Shown here: one piece after another, positions 18,076 through 25,179 of the stretch | How positions within the stretch are numbered: position 1 is the stretch's first letter | Layout: each line of letters opens with the position of its first letter | Assembly: GCA_023151185.1 (NCBI GenBank) | Contig: JAKLJL010000004.1 | Location: 11,586-75,585, forward strand | DNA from: Bacteroidota bacterium | GTDB taxonomy: Bacteria > Bacteroidota > JABWAT01 | Direction of reading: 5' to 3' | DNA length: 64,000 nt | Notes under the pieces: model-generated | The model's database searches: none | Told to the model about the DNA's origin: nothing | Seen by the model: only the letters and a program-made list of their open reading frames with translations | Translations under genes and position numbers: made by a program

Positions 18076-18838
18076 CGTCGTCTCTGTCAGGGAAAAATAG
18101 TACGTCGTTCATCGTTGTCTGGATAAAATCAAGCAGATCCGTTCCAGGGGCACCCGGTTCCAGTTTTTTCAGTTCCTGCTCCAGTTTCCGGCGGTACCGG
18201 CTGGTCTGCGCTTCCTTCACCTCCGGATTCGCAAGATGAAGGTTCCAGTAAAAAATACAGAAGTTCTCGATCAGCCGCCGGGTCACTTCCCGGGTCACCC
18301 CGGCCTCCTCACAAAGCTGAAGTGAAAAAGCATACAACGGGAAGGACGGCGTGTAAGCCAGTGTCTGCCCGTTTTTCATCCGGTACCTGAATGAAGGAAT
18401 CCGGATCTTGAAATTCAGTTCATCAATAAAAGCAAATTCGTACATCGCCTGGTAAAACAACCGGTTTAGGATCAGACGGGCTTCCTCAGGGGCATAATCC
18501 GGCATTTCCCGGCCTTCTGGACCGGTCATGCCAAGTACCTGATCAGAAGCTTCAAGAATCTGTTCCTCTGACCGGGAGGCGCCAATAACGACCATCGCCT
18601 GAAACAGATCCGAAAAAAAATGAAAGGACTCCGAGTCGGATGGAAAAGGAAGGGAAGGCTTGTCCTGAAAATAATAGGGAACCGCACCCTCAATAAAAGA
18701 GGAAAGTGCATCCAGATAGGCCCCGGCATGCCGGTCCTGAAGACGGACAATCAGTCCCTGCTCCATAGTCGGACTGTGTGGCAGTGTCAGATGCCGGATT
18801 TCGAGTGGTCTTGCTCGCCTGGCCAGTTTACGGCGCAT
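18068..18838 (-). CDS. Unknown cytosolic protein coupled to the cysteine desulfurase
   Basis: A protein of about 256 residues that I do not recognise. It has no signal peptide or membrane segment and looks largely helical (YLDALSSFIEGAVPYYF, EEARLILNRLFYQAMYEF, FCIFYWNLHLANPEVKEA) with an acidic C-terminus (FFPDRDDDV). The frame continues 27 codons further up to a GTG at 18919, but the ATG at 18838 has a modest AGG 8 nt upstream, whereas the GTG lies about 26 nt from the strong AGGAGG in this region; the start is therefore uncertain. Its stop overlaps the start of the class-V aminotransferase by 8 nt, which suggests that both act in one pathway. It is divergent from an Rrf2-type regulator that could control it. 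Confidence 0.7.
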   Translation of the reverse strand: MRRKLARRARPLEIRHLTLPHSPTMEQGLIVRLQDRHAGAYLDALSSFIEGAVPYYFQDKPSLPFPSDSESFHFFSDLFQAMVVIGASRSEEQILEASDQVLGMTGPEGREMPDYAPEEARLILNRLFYQAMYEFAFIDELNFKIRIPSFRYRMKNGQTLAYTPSFPLYAFSLQLCEEAGVTREVTRRLIENFCIFYWNLHLANPEVKEAQTSRYRRKLEQELKKLEPGAPGTDLLDFIQTTMNDVLFFPDRDDDV

Positions 18839-18953
18839 TCCCAATACCTGTTTTTTTGTGCAAGATACAACCGGATTCAGGGAAATAAAATCAACCCCGC
18901 CCGCCAAAACAAACGGCACCCGCAGCTCAACCCCGAAAAAAAAACCTCCTCCC

Positions 18954-19012
18954 TTGACAACTCCGGTTTCCTGATTTTATCTTTGTAAACACAATATGTA
19001 CAATATATAGTT
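18954..19012 (+). promoter_or_regulatory. Promoter and operator of the Rrf2-type regulator
   Basis: TTG at 18954-18956 (within TTGACA) and TATCTTTG at 18978-18985 fit the Bacteroidota promoter exactly at the -7 box, with 21 nt between. The start would be near 18991. The next 20 nt (18993-19012) form an AT-rich element that reads AATATATAGT at its end, and the ATG follows directly at 19013. A similar element stands before the downstream outer-membrane protein gene (15 of 20 positions identical). Binding by the regulator over its own start site would give autorepression; that is inference. Confidence 0.6.
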
Positions 19013-19435
19013 ATGGCCTATTCACTTTCGTTTTCAAAGTCTATTCTGGTTCTGATTTTTATCTCGGATAAAACCCGACGGGGTGAGACTGAGTTTATTT
19101 CGACGAAAATCATGAGTGACCTGCTCAGTATCCCCAAACCAACCCTTTCAGTGATTCTCTCAAACCTGATGCGGGCAGGAATTTTGTATACCAAAGAGGG
19201 GGCAGGCGGTGGCTTCAGAATGGCAAAGTCAGAAGACCAGATTACCCTGCTCGACATTCTTCTGGCCATCGAAAATGAAAAACCGCTGTTCCAGACCGAA
19301 TTTGGAATGAAAGCTTCGGGCGATCGCCCAGACAGGGCCAGAGTGTTGGTATCCCAAACTCTGAAAAACGCTGAGTCTCTGATGAAAGATGAACTTAAAA
19401 AAACAACCCTGAAAACTCTGCTGGGGTCAATGTAA
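19013..19435 (+). CDS. Rrf2-family transcriptional regulator without Fe-S cysteines
   Basis: A 140-residue winged-helix regulator of the Rrf2 family. The N-terminal LSFSKSILVLIFIS and the recognition region SDLLSIPKPTLSVILSNLMRAGIL, with the wing YTKEGAGGGFRMAKS, are characteristic; GAGGGF corresponds to the G-x-x-GGF motif. The family usually carries three cysteines for a [2Fe-2S] cluster (IscR, NsrR), but this protein has no cysteine at all, so it must sense something else, as CymR-like or SaiR-like members do. It has a near-consensus promoter and an operator-like repeat directly before its ATG. It sits between a divergent cysteine-desulfurase pair and an outer-membrane protein gene that shares the repeat, which are the obvious candidate targets. 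Confidence 0.85.
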   Translation: MAYSLSFSKSILVLIFISDKTRRGETEFISTKIMSDLLSIPKPTLSVILSNLMRAGILYTKEGAGGGFRMAKSEDQITLLDILLAIENEKPLFQTEFGMKASGDRPDRARVLVSQTLKNAESLMKDELKKTTLKTLLGSM

Positions 19436-19454
19436 AATTTTTTATCCATAACAA

Positions 19455-19474
19455 CATATACATAATATATAGTA
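19455..19474 (+). promoter_or_regulatory. Second copy of the candidate Rrf2 operator
   Basis: This 20-nt element matches the one at 18993-19012 at 15 positions, with the 10-nt core AATATATAGT identical. It lies 25 nt before the ATG of the outer-membrane protein gene and overlaps where a promoter should be. I see no good TAnnTTTG box near it, so the promoter itself is unresolved. Identity in an AT-rich string is weaker evidence than in a mixed sequence. Confidence 0.5.
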
Positions 19475-19498
19475 TATTAACCAAAAAAAGGAAAAACA

Positions 19499-20098
19499 AT
19501 GAAAACACCTCTCATCTGCACCCTCCTGCTGGCTTCCGGTTTACTCACCGGCGGGGTTCAGCAGTCTGCCGCTCAAACCTTCACCGAAAAGTCAGTCTGG
19601 TCTGCCGAAACCGATCCGGCCACCTTTCTTTTCTCCGGATTCGCAGTTCACCTGCGGGTCAAGCCGTCTTTCTCTGAAAACTGGGTTCTCGGTGCAGGAA
19701 CTTATGCCATGGATCTGCCTTCCCTGATGGTCGATCTGAACTCTGAAAATAAGGGAAAGGGCTGGAAAGTCAGGATCGACGGGGCCTTTTCACTTTTCAG
19801 TGAATATTATTTCCGGGAAGCCAATACCGGCAGCTTTATCGGAGTCCAGGCCGGATTTCAGAATTACCGCCTGACAAACAAGCAGACCGGATCGAAGGGA
19901 GTTTCATATAATCTGCTGGTCCTGATGCCTTCTGCCGGGTATACCTGGAGACCCTGGGACGGCTCCTTCTATCTGAAACCCTGGCTGGGGCTCGGGTGGG
20001 TCCCCAAACTGTCCGGCCGGACTACTCTGGGAACTCAGCAGTATGATCTTGCTCCGGTAACGGCGTTTGCAACTCTTCACACCGGATTTACCTTCTGA
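19499..20098 (+). CDS. Outer-membrane beta-barrel protein, possible Rrf2 target
   Basis: A 199-residue exported protein with a signal peptide ending QSAAQ and a mature part of alternating hydrophobic/polar strands with aromatic girdles (WVLGAGTYAMDLPSLM, SLFSEYYFREANTGSFIGV, FYLKPWLGLGWVPKL). The last residues are HTGFTF with a terminal Phe, the BAM-recognition signature. AAGGA stands 9 nt before the ATG. It lies 63 nt downstream of the Rrf2 gene and shares the candidate operator, so it is likely repressed or co-controlled by that regulator. I recognise the fold class but not the family; no substrate can be given. Confidence 0.75.
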   Translation: MKTPLICTLLLASGLLTGGVQQSAAQTFTEKSVWSAETDPATFLFSGFAVHLRVKPSFSENWVLGAGTYAMDLPSLMVDLNSENKGKGWKVRIDGAFSLFSEYYFREANTGSFIGVQAGFQNYRLTNKQTGSKGVSYNLLVLMPSAGYTWRPWDGSFYLKPWLGLGWVPKLSGRTTLGTQQYDLAPVTAFATLHTGFTF

Positions 20099-20243
20099 AA
20101 CCGGTCCGGCAGCGGTCAGCCAAAGCGGTTTCATCTCTGCCCAGGATGACTTGATCCACCCAAAGTGTGTAACAAGTCGTAACAGATTGACTTCTGCCGG
20201 ATTTATTTTCAGATTTCTGATGTTTTGAGCTCAAACCAAAAAC

Positions 20244-21329
20244 ATGATGACTAAATTATTTACCCTGATCCTGATCAACCTGACAGCAGCTTCTGCCTGT
20301 TCGTCACAGGAACCCGTTATGAACACGAAAAAACACCACACCGCAACCGGTTTCAGAAATACCGACTCCCTCATGGTCGACAAATCCTTCAAGGATCTCG
20401 TTTCCTGGATGTGGAACCGGCAGACGCCTGACCCGAAACCGTTTCCTGTCCTGAGCCCGGACTCGACTTTTCTGAGATCCAACCAGACCCTGCCAACCCT
20501 GACCTGGATCGGGCATTCCACTTTTCTGATCCAGATCGACGGCGTCAATATTCTGACGGATCCCCATTTTTCTGACCGGGCCTCTCCGGTTTCCTTTGCA
20601 GGGCCCAGACGGTACACCCGGCCGGCATTGACCATCGAAAGCCTTCCCAGAATCGATGTGGTCCTGATCTCGCACGATCATTACGATCATCTGGATCTGC
20701 CCTCCGTTGTGGAGTTGTTCTCACGCCAGCCGGATAGCCCGCCTGTTTTTCTGACCGGACTCAAGGTTAAGGCCCGTCTGGAAGATGAAGGCATAACCAC
20801 GGCTCAGGAATATGACTGGTGGGAATCGGTTTCTCTGGCCGGATTTACCTTTCACTGCGTACCGGTTCAGCATTTTTCGGGCCGGAGCCTTACTGACCGG
20901 AACTCGACCCTGTGGTGCGGCTGGGTTGCCGAGCGGAACGGATATAAAATTTTCTTTGCCGGCGACACGGGGTATTCCGAAGACTTTAAACTGATTCACT
21001 CCCGCTTGGGTGACATGGACCTGTCCTTCCTCCCGATCGGAGCTTATGATCCCCGGTGGTTTATGAAATCACACCATGTGGCACCCGAAGAAGCAGTTCA
21101 GATTCATCAGGATGTTCACTCCCGTCAGTCCGTCGGGATGCACTGGGGAACCTTTATCCTGACGGATGAACCGGTGGATGAGCCTCCGGTCCGGCTTCGG
21201 AAAATGATGCTGGAAAAGGGCCTGGATCCGGAAAGTTTTGTTGCCTTTCAGCACGGGGAAACCCGGATACTGACCCTGCCGGTTCCTGAAAAACAAACGG
21301 CAACCGCCGAATCTGCGGTGACAGAATGA
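20244..21329 (+). CDS. MBL-fold metallohydrolase lipoprotein (UlaG/NAPE-PLD-like)
   Basis: A 361-residue exported metallo-beta-lactamase-fold protein. The N-terminus has a hydrophobic stretch and ASACSS, which may be a lipidation site. Metal ligands are clear: HDHYDHLD (HxHxDH motif), a distal His in VQHFSGRS, Asp in FFAGDTGYS, and His in MHWGTF. The sequence WIGHSTFLIQIDGVNILTDPHF and SPVSFAGPRRYTRPAL are typical of the UlaG/NAPE-phospholipase D-like branch, acting on phosphodiesters or lactones. The active-site residues all appear intact. It is followed with a 4-nt overlap by a second lipoprotein esterase, so both may process a lipid or phosphodiester at the envelope. The substrate is not determinable. 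Confidence 0.85.
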   Translation: MMTKLFTLILINLTAASACSSQEPVMNTKKHHTATGFRNTDSLMVDKSFKDLVSWMWNRQTPDPKPFPVLSPDSTFLRSNQTLPTLTWIGHSTFLIQIDGVNILTDPHFSDRASPVSFAGPRRYTRPALTIESLPRIDVVLISHDHYDHLDLPSVVELFSRQPDSPPVFLTGLKVKARLEDEGITTAQEYDWWESVSLAGFTFHCVPVQHFSGRSLTDRNSTLWCGWVAERNGYKIFFAGDTGYSEDFKLIHSRLGDMDLSFLPIGAYDPRWFMKSHHVAPEEAVQIHQDVHSRQSVGMHWGTFILTDEPVDEPPVRLRKMMLEKGLDPESFVAFQHGETRILTLPVPEKQTATAESAVTE

Positions 21330-22012
21330 AAGCCGGCCGGTTACTTGCCGGAGGCATGATTCTGCTGCTCGCCTCCTGCCGGCCGGAACCGGCACCCAAA
21401 CCCGGTTCTGCAGGAACCAACGATTCCATCCCGGAAAAACCAAAAATTCTGTGTCTGGGGACATCCCTGACAGCAGCCTTTGGGTTGAAGCCGGAAGAAG
21501 GCTGGGTTGCCCTCATCAGAAAGAAGACGGACAGCCTCGGATACCCCTTTGGCGTTGTGATGGCCGGTGTTTCGGGTGAAACCACTTCCGGACTGCGGTC
21601 CCGGCTGGGATGGATGCTCCAGGGTGACATCCGGGTGGTTATTCTCGAATCGGGTGCCAATGACGGTCTGAGGGGAACTGAACTGAGCCTGACCCGGAAG
21701 AATCTGGCAGCCATTGCCGATACCCTGCGAAGCTGCTATCCGGAAGTAAAAATTATTCTGGCCGGTATGGCTGTCCCGCCCAACATGGGTCCGGCTTATA
21801 CAAAGGAATTTGCAGCAATCTTTCCCAGGCTGGCCAGTGAGAAAAATCTGACCCTGATTCCGTTTTTGCTTGAAGGAGTCGGCGGGAACCCCGCACTGAA
21901 TCTGCCGGATGGAATCCACCCGAATCCTGAAGGACAAAAAAGAGTTGCCGAAACGGTCTGGAAGGCATTGAAACCGGTATTGGACTCCGGAAACGGAACT
22001 CCCCTGAAATGA
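21326..22012 (+). CDS. SGNH/GDSL-type esterase lipoprotein
   Basis: A 228-residue lipoprotein hydrolase related to TesA/arylesterase. The lipobox is LLLASC with the lipidated Cys near residue 18. Catalytic blocks: LGTSLTAAFG (Ser nucleophile, Thr in place of the usual Asp of GDS), GVSGETTSG (oxyanion Gly), ESGANDGLRG (the Asn of block III) and DGIHPNPEG (Asp-His dyad). GTSLT instead of GDSL is common among envelope arylesterases of this phylum. It starts on the ATGA of the preceding metallohydrolase. A rho-independent terminator stands 4 nt after its stop. Thioesterase, lysophospholipase or acyl-ester activity are equally likely. Confidence 0.88.
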   Translation: MKAGRLLAGGMILLLASCRPEPAPKPGSAGTNDSIPEKPKILCLGTSLTAAFGLKPEEGWVALIRKKTDSLGYPFGVVMAGVSGETTSGLRSRLGWMLQGDIRVVILESGANDGLRGTELSLTRKNLAAIADTLRSCYPEVKIILAGMAVPPNMGPAYTKEFAAIFPRLASEKNLTLIPFLLEGVGGNPALNLPDGIHPNPEGQKRVAETVWKALKPVLDSGNGTPLK

Positions 22013-22015
22013 CCG

Positions 22016-22040
22016 AAACCACCGGCGTTCCGGTGGTTTT
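22016..22040. terminator. Bidirectional rho-independent terminator
   Basis: CCACCGG (22019-22025) pairs with CCGGTGG (22030-22036) around a 4-nt loop, with A's before and T's after, extending the stem to AAACC/GGTTT. It stands between the ends of the convergent SGNH esterase and argS genes and has a U-run in both directions, so it can stop both. Confidence 0.9.
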
Positions 22041-22050
22041 CTGAGTAGGA

Positions 22051-23688
22051 CTACATTCTTTCGGGAGCAGTAATCCCCAGAATATCAAATCCGTTTTTAA
22101 GGACGGTTTTGGTTGCAGCACACAGGGCAAGGCGGGCATTTCCCAGATCTTTCCCAACACCGATCACATAGTTGGAATGGTAGAATTTGTGGAACTGAGC
22201 CGCCAGTTCATTCAGGTACACGATCAGACGGTGAGGTTCGTAATGAGTTGCAGTCAGGTAAACTGTTTCAGGAAACTGAAGAAGTAACCGCATCAGATCC
22301 AGCTCATCCGGATTCCCCAGCGGTGCCAGGCTGGTTTCAGCAGTCCAGGTAAGTTCACCCGCATCTTCAGCCTTCCGGATGATTGAGGCGATACGGGCAT
22401 GTGCATACTGCAAATAAAAAACCGGGTTTTCATCGGTTTCCTTTTTCGCCAGATCCAGATCGAAATTCAGATGGGCCCCCATCGACCGCATCAGGAAGAA
22501 GAACCTGACCACATCAGCCCCGGCTTCGTCAGTCAGCCAGTCCAGTGTTATGAAATTGGCCTTCCGGGTCGACATTTTTACAATCTCCCCGGCCTGTGTA
22601 ACCGTAACAAACTGGTGAATCAGAACCGTAATCATTTCCGGATCATAGCCCAGAATCTTCAGCGCCAGAAGAACATCGGGGTAGGTTGCAATATGATCAG
22701 AGCCGAATATATCCACAACCTGATCGAATCCCCGTTTAAACTTCTGAATGTGGTAGGCAATATCCGGCAGCCGGTAAGTTGGTTCACCGGTGCTTTTTAC
22801 CAGAACCTTATCCTGTTCGTTTCCGAAATCAGTGGTTTTAAACCAAACAGCACCATCCTTATCATAGATGACCCCTTTTTCTCTGAGAAGGGCAAGGGCC
22901 CCGTCGACATGGCCGTTTTCATACAGTGAGTTCTCGTTGTAATAAACATCATGATGAATGCCCAGACGGCGGCAGGAGTTTTTGATATCTTCAAAAATAA
23001 CCGACTCGGCTTTGTCTTTGAACAGGGTTACATCGTCGAGTGTTTTCAGGGAAGCTCCATGTTCCCGGATCAGGTCACGGGCAATGTCCCGGATGTACTC
23101 TCCCTGATAGTAATCTTCAGGAAACGGATTGGAGTCACCCAGTTCCTCCAGATACCGAAGCCGGACGGAGTCACCCAGAACCCGCATTTGACGCCCGGCG
23201 TTATTGAAATAATACTCCCGGACAACCTCATACCCCAGCCATTCCATCAGATTGGCAATCGTATCACCGAGAACTGCCTGGCGTCCGTGGCCAATCGTCA
23301 GAGGTCCGGTCGGGTTGGCCGACACAAATTCGACCATTACCCGTTTTCCCCGGCCTGTTTCATGACGGCCGTAGGTTTGCCCCTGTTTCAGCAGGTCTGA
23401 AACGCCGGTCAGGTACCAGGCTGGCTTAAACTTGAAATTAATAAACCCGGGACCGGCAATTTCAGGCTTCCCGACCAGAGTCTCCGGAAGCTGAAGATGC
23501 TCCAGAATCTGCCGGGCAACAGCCTGCGGATTGGCTTTCTGGCGTTTGGCAAGGGTAAAAGCCACATTGGTGGAAAGATCACCGTGGTCCTGATTTTTGG
23601 GAATCTCGAAATACAGATCTTCGGCGGAATAGCTCAGTCCGGCAGAGGACAAGGCCTTTTCCAGATGGGATTTCAGAAAAGTTTTCAT
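22051..23688 (-). CDS. argS: Arginine-tRNA ligase
   Basis: A 545-residue class-I aminoacyl-tRNA synthetase that charges tRNA-Arg. Signatures in order: an N-terminal Add1 tRNA-contact domain (residues 1-85), ANPTGPLTIGHGR as the HIGH motif, YYFNNAGRQM, and VKMSTRKANF as the KMSK-equivalent. The C-terminal anticodon-binding domain has the usual QYAHARI and HKFYHSNYV. Length is in the ArgS range. It ends an operon with rsfS, 3 nt downstream of the rsfS stop. A terminator lies just after its stop. No Shine-Dalgarno oddity was seen. Confidence 0.97.
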   Translation of the reverse strand: MKTFLKSHLEKALSSAGLSYSAEDLYFEIPKNQDHGDLSTNVAFTLAKRQKANPQAVARQILEHLQLPETLVGKPEIAGPGFINFKFKPAWYLTGVSDLLKQGQTYGRHETGRGKRVMVEFVSANPTGPLTIGHGRQAVLGDTIANLMEWLGYEVVREYYFNNAGRQMRVLGDSVRLRYLEELGDSNPFPEDYYQGEYIRDIARDLIREHGASLKTLDDVTLFKDKAESVIFEDIKNSCRRLGIHHDVYYNENSLYENGHVDGALALLREKGVIYDKDGAVWFKTTDFGNEQDKVLVKSTGEPTYRLPDIAYHIQKFKRGFDQVVDIFGSDHIATYPDVLLALKILGYDPEMITVLIHQFVTVTQAGEIVKMSTRKANFITLDWLTDEAGADVVRFFFLMRSMGAHLNFDLDLAKKETDENPVFYLQYAHARIASIIRKAEDAGELTWTAETSLAPLGNPDELDLMRLLLQFPETVYLTATHYEPHRLIVYLNELAAQFHKFYHSNYVIGVGKDLGNARLALCAATKTVLKNGFDILGITAPERM

Positions 23689-23691
23689 GGA

Positions 23692-24123
23692 TTAATCGGC
23701 CTGGGAAGGGGTAAAAACAAGACCTTTGGGCGTATCTGTCACGGTTTCATACGGCGCATCGCCCCAAAGCCGGTCCAAACCGTAAAACTCACGGGCATCT
23801 TTATGAAAAACATGGATGACTACATCGACATAATCCAGCAATACCCATTTCAGATTCTGAAGACCTTCTACGTGCCAGACTTTCCAGCCGTTCTGGAACA
23901 GGCCAACTTCGACCGCATCGGCAATGGCCTTAACCTGAACATCCGATTCGGCAGTTGCCAGAACAAAATAATCAGCCATATCCGTCAGCCCTTTCAGGCT
24001 GATAATCTTAACATCAAGGCCCTTTTTATTCAGAACAGCCGTTGCAGCAAGAACTGCATACTTTTTGGCTTCTTCCTGAGTCTGGGTTTTTTTAACTTTC
24101 TTTACGGTTGGTGTTTCACTCAT
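23692..24123 (-). CDS. rsfS: Ribosome silencing factor RsfS
   Basis: A 143-residue RsfS/Iojap protein that binds ribosomal protein uL14 and blocks joining of the 30S and 50S subunits in poor nutrient conditions. Landmarks are ADYFVLATAESDVQVKAIADAV, W-x-VWHVEGLQNLKWVLLDYVDVVIHVF, with the canonical WVLLDYVDVVVH-type core and FYGLDRLWGDA at the end. The first 18 residues are a Lys-rich extension not normally present. Its ATGA overlaps the stop of the LytR_C gene by 4 nt and it precedes argS by 3 nt. Confidence 0.95.
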   Translation of the reverse strand: MSETPTVKKVKKTQTQEEAKKYAVLAATAVLNKKGLDVKIISLKGLTDMADYFVLATAESDVQVKAIADAVEVGLFQNGWKVWHVEGLQNLKWVLLDYVDVVIHVFHKDAREFYGLDRLWGDAPYETVTDTPKGLVFTPSQAD

Positions 24124-24626
24124 TTTTTACTGAAGGGTGTTAAATTTTTAAAGTCTTTTCCGATGACGAGAGTCAGATCGGCGTAATATTCATAACTGAT
24201 CTGGGACAGTACCCGTGCGGGGATAATTCCCAGAACTTCGGCAAGTTTATTGGCTGCTGCTTTATCTCCGACCCGGTCCAGAACCACCGAATGTTCAGCA
24301 TTGAACGAGGAGTAATTGCCCTTTTCAACCACGTCAAATCCCTGCTGCCGAAGGTAAGAAATAATCTGATCGGTTATTTTCGGCACCCCGTTTCCATTGA
24401 GTACCTGGACCTGGATAACCAGTTTCGGATCAATTTTCTCCGGGTCCAGACGGGAGGGATCAGACGGCGGATTCGAAAACCGGATGATCAGGGAGACAAC
24501 AAAAAACAGGCAGAGCAAAATAGCCAGACCAAGGGTGGCGTTTACAATCCAGGGTTTCTTGGGTTCCGGAAAAAAATCCGGCTTCGGAAGTTCGGGTTGA
24601 GGCTGCGGGTCCTGGTAATCAGACAT
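24120..24626 (-). CDS. Membrane-anchored LytR C-terminal-domain protein
   Basis: A 168-residue protein with a proline-rich cytosolic N-terminus, one transmembrane helix at residues about 28-48 (NATLGLAILLCLFFVVSLII) and a periplasmic LytR_C domain (VIQVQVLNGNGVPKITDQI, LRQQGFDVVEKGNY, YADLTLVIGKDF). The domain accompanies LytR-CpsA-Psr enzymes but the catalytic part is absent here, so it cannot transfer glycans by itself. It starts 6 nt after the end of the secreted protein gene upstream and overlaps rsfS by 4 nt. A link between cell wall and the rsfS-argS pair is suggested only by operon position. Confidence 0.85.
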   Translation of the reverse strand: MSDYQDPQPQPELPKPDFFPEPKKPWIVNATLGLAILLCLFFVVSLIIRFSNPPSDPSRLDPEKIDPKLVIQVQVLNGNGVPKITDQIISYLRQQGFDVVEKGNYSSFNAEHSVVLDRVGDKAAANKLAEVLGIIPARVLSQISYEYYADLTLVIGKDFKNLTPFSKK

Positions 24627-24631
24627 TCAGG

Positions 24632-25132
24632 TCAGTAACCGTAATACCGGCTCCAGACATCATATTCAGAGTATCCGCCAAACCGGGAAGTGTACGGATT
24701 ACGGAACAGTGAATAACCGCCGGGAACCTGACTGAAGGCAAAAGTGAACAGCATATTGTCGGCCGGGCGGTACTGAAGCATCAGATTCTGAAGGTAAACC
24801 TGAGCACTTTTCTGCTGGGGTCCGAAAGTTTGGGTACCAAACGGGTCATGAGCAACGCCCACATCCATCCGCATGATCACCGGTGCCTGAAAATGGTAAA
24901 GAATCGTATTGGTATACAATCCTTCGGTCAGGTTTTGTCCCCCACCGAATGAAGAAACACCAAACGAATAACTGTGATGCATCTCCAACCGGTTCATATC
25001 AATCAGGTTCATCATGCTTTGTGCAGGCTTGAAAACAGACGGCCCGGTCATAGCAGGCGGGTTGTTCACACGCTGCCCGAGACCTGCCTGAACAGAGACA
25101 ACCAGCAAAAAAAGAATAAGTCGGAGTTTCAT
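24632..25132 (-). CDS. Short secreted protein of unknown function
   Basis: A 166-residue exported protein. The ATG at 25132 is preferred because the longer frame to 25168 begins at TTG; no strong ribosome site decides the matter. A signal peptide ends near GLGQ. The mature sequence has many Met, Phe, Tyr and Gly (NLIDMNRLEMHHSYSFGVSS, FGGGQNLTEGLY, VYLQNLMLQYRPADNMLFTF) and ends SRYYGY, suggestive of a small outer-membrane or secreted beta protein. It lies in the same transcription direction as the sigma/anti-sigma pair and LytR_C, with 47-nt and 5-nt gaps. Function unknown. Confidence 0.7.
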   Translation of the reverse strand: MKLRLILFLLVVSVQAGLGQRVNNPPAMTGPSVFKPAQSMMNLIDMNRLEMHHSYSFGVSSFGGGQNLTEGLYTNTILYHFQAPVIMRMDVGVAHDPFGTQTFGPQQKSAQVYLQNLMLQYRPADNMLFTFAFSQVPGGYSLFRNPYTSRFGGYSEYDVWSRYYGY

Positions 25133-25179
25133 ACGCAGTAAGTTAACAGTTTCCTGCCGGATTTTCAAGCCGGATGGGG

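Noticed and set aside
20097-20132. GAAACCG and CGGTTTC inverted repeat after the outer-membrane protein gene
   Set aside because: The loop is 22 nt and no T-run follows, so I do not call a terminator.
22399-22929. A 176-codon plus-strand frame opposite argS
   Set aside because: argS is certain and covers it entirely.
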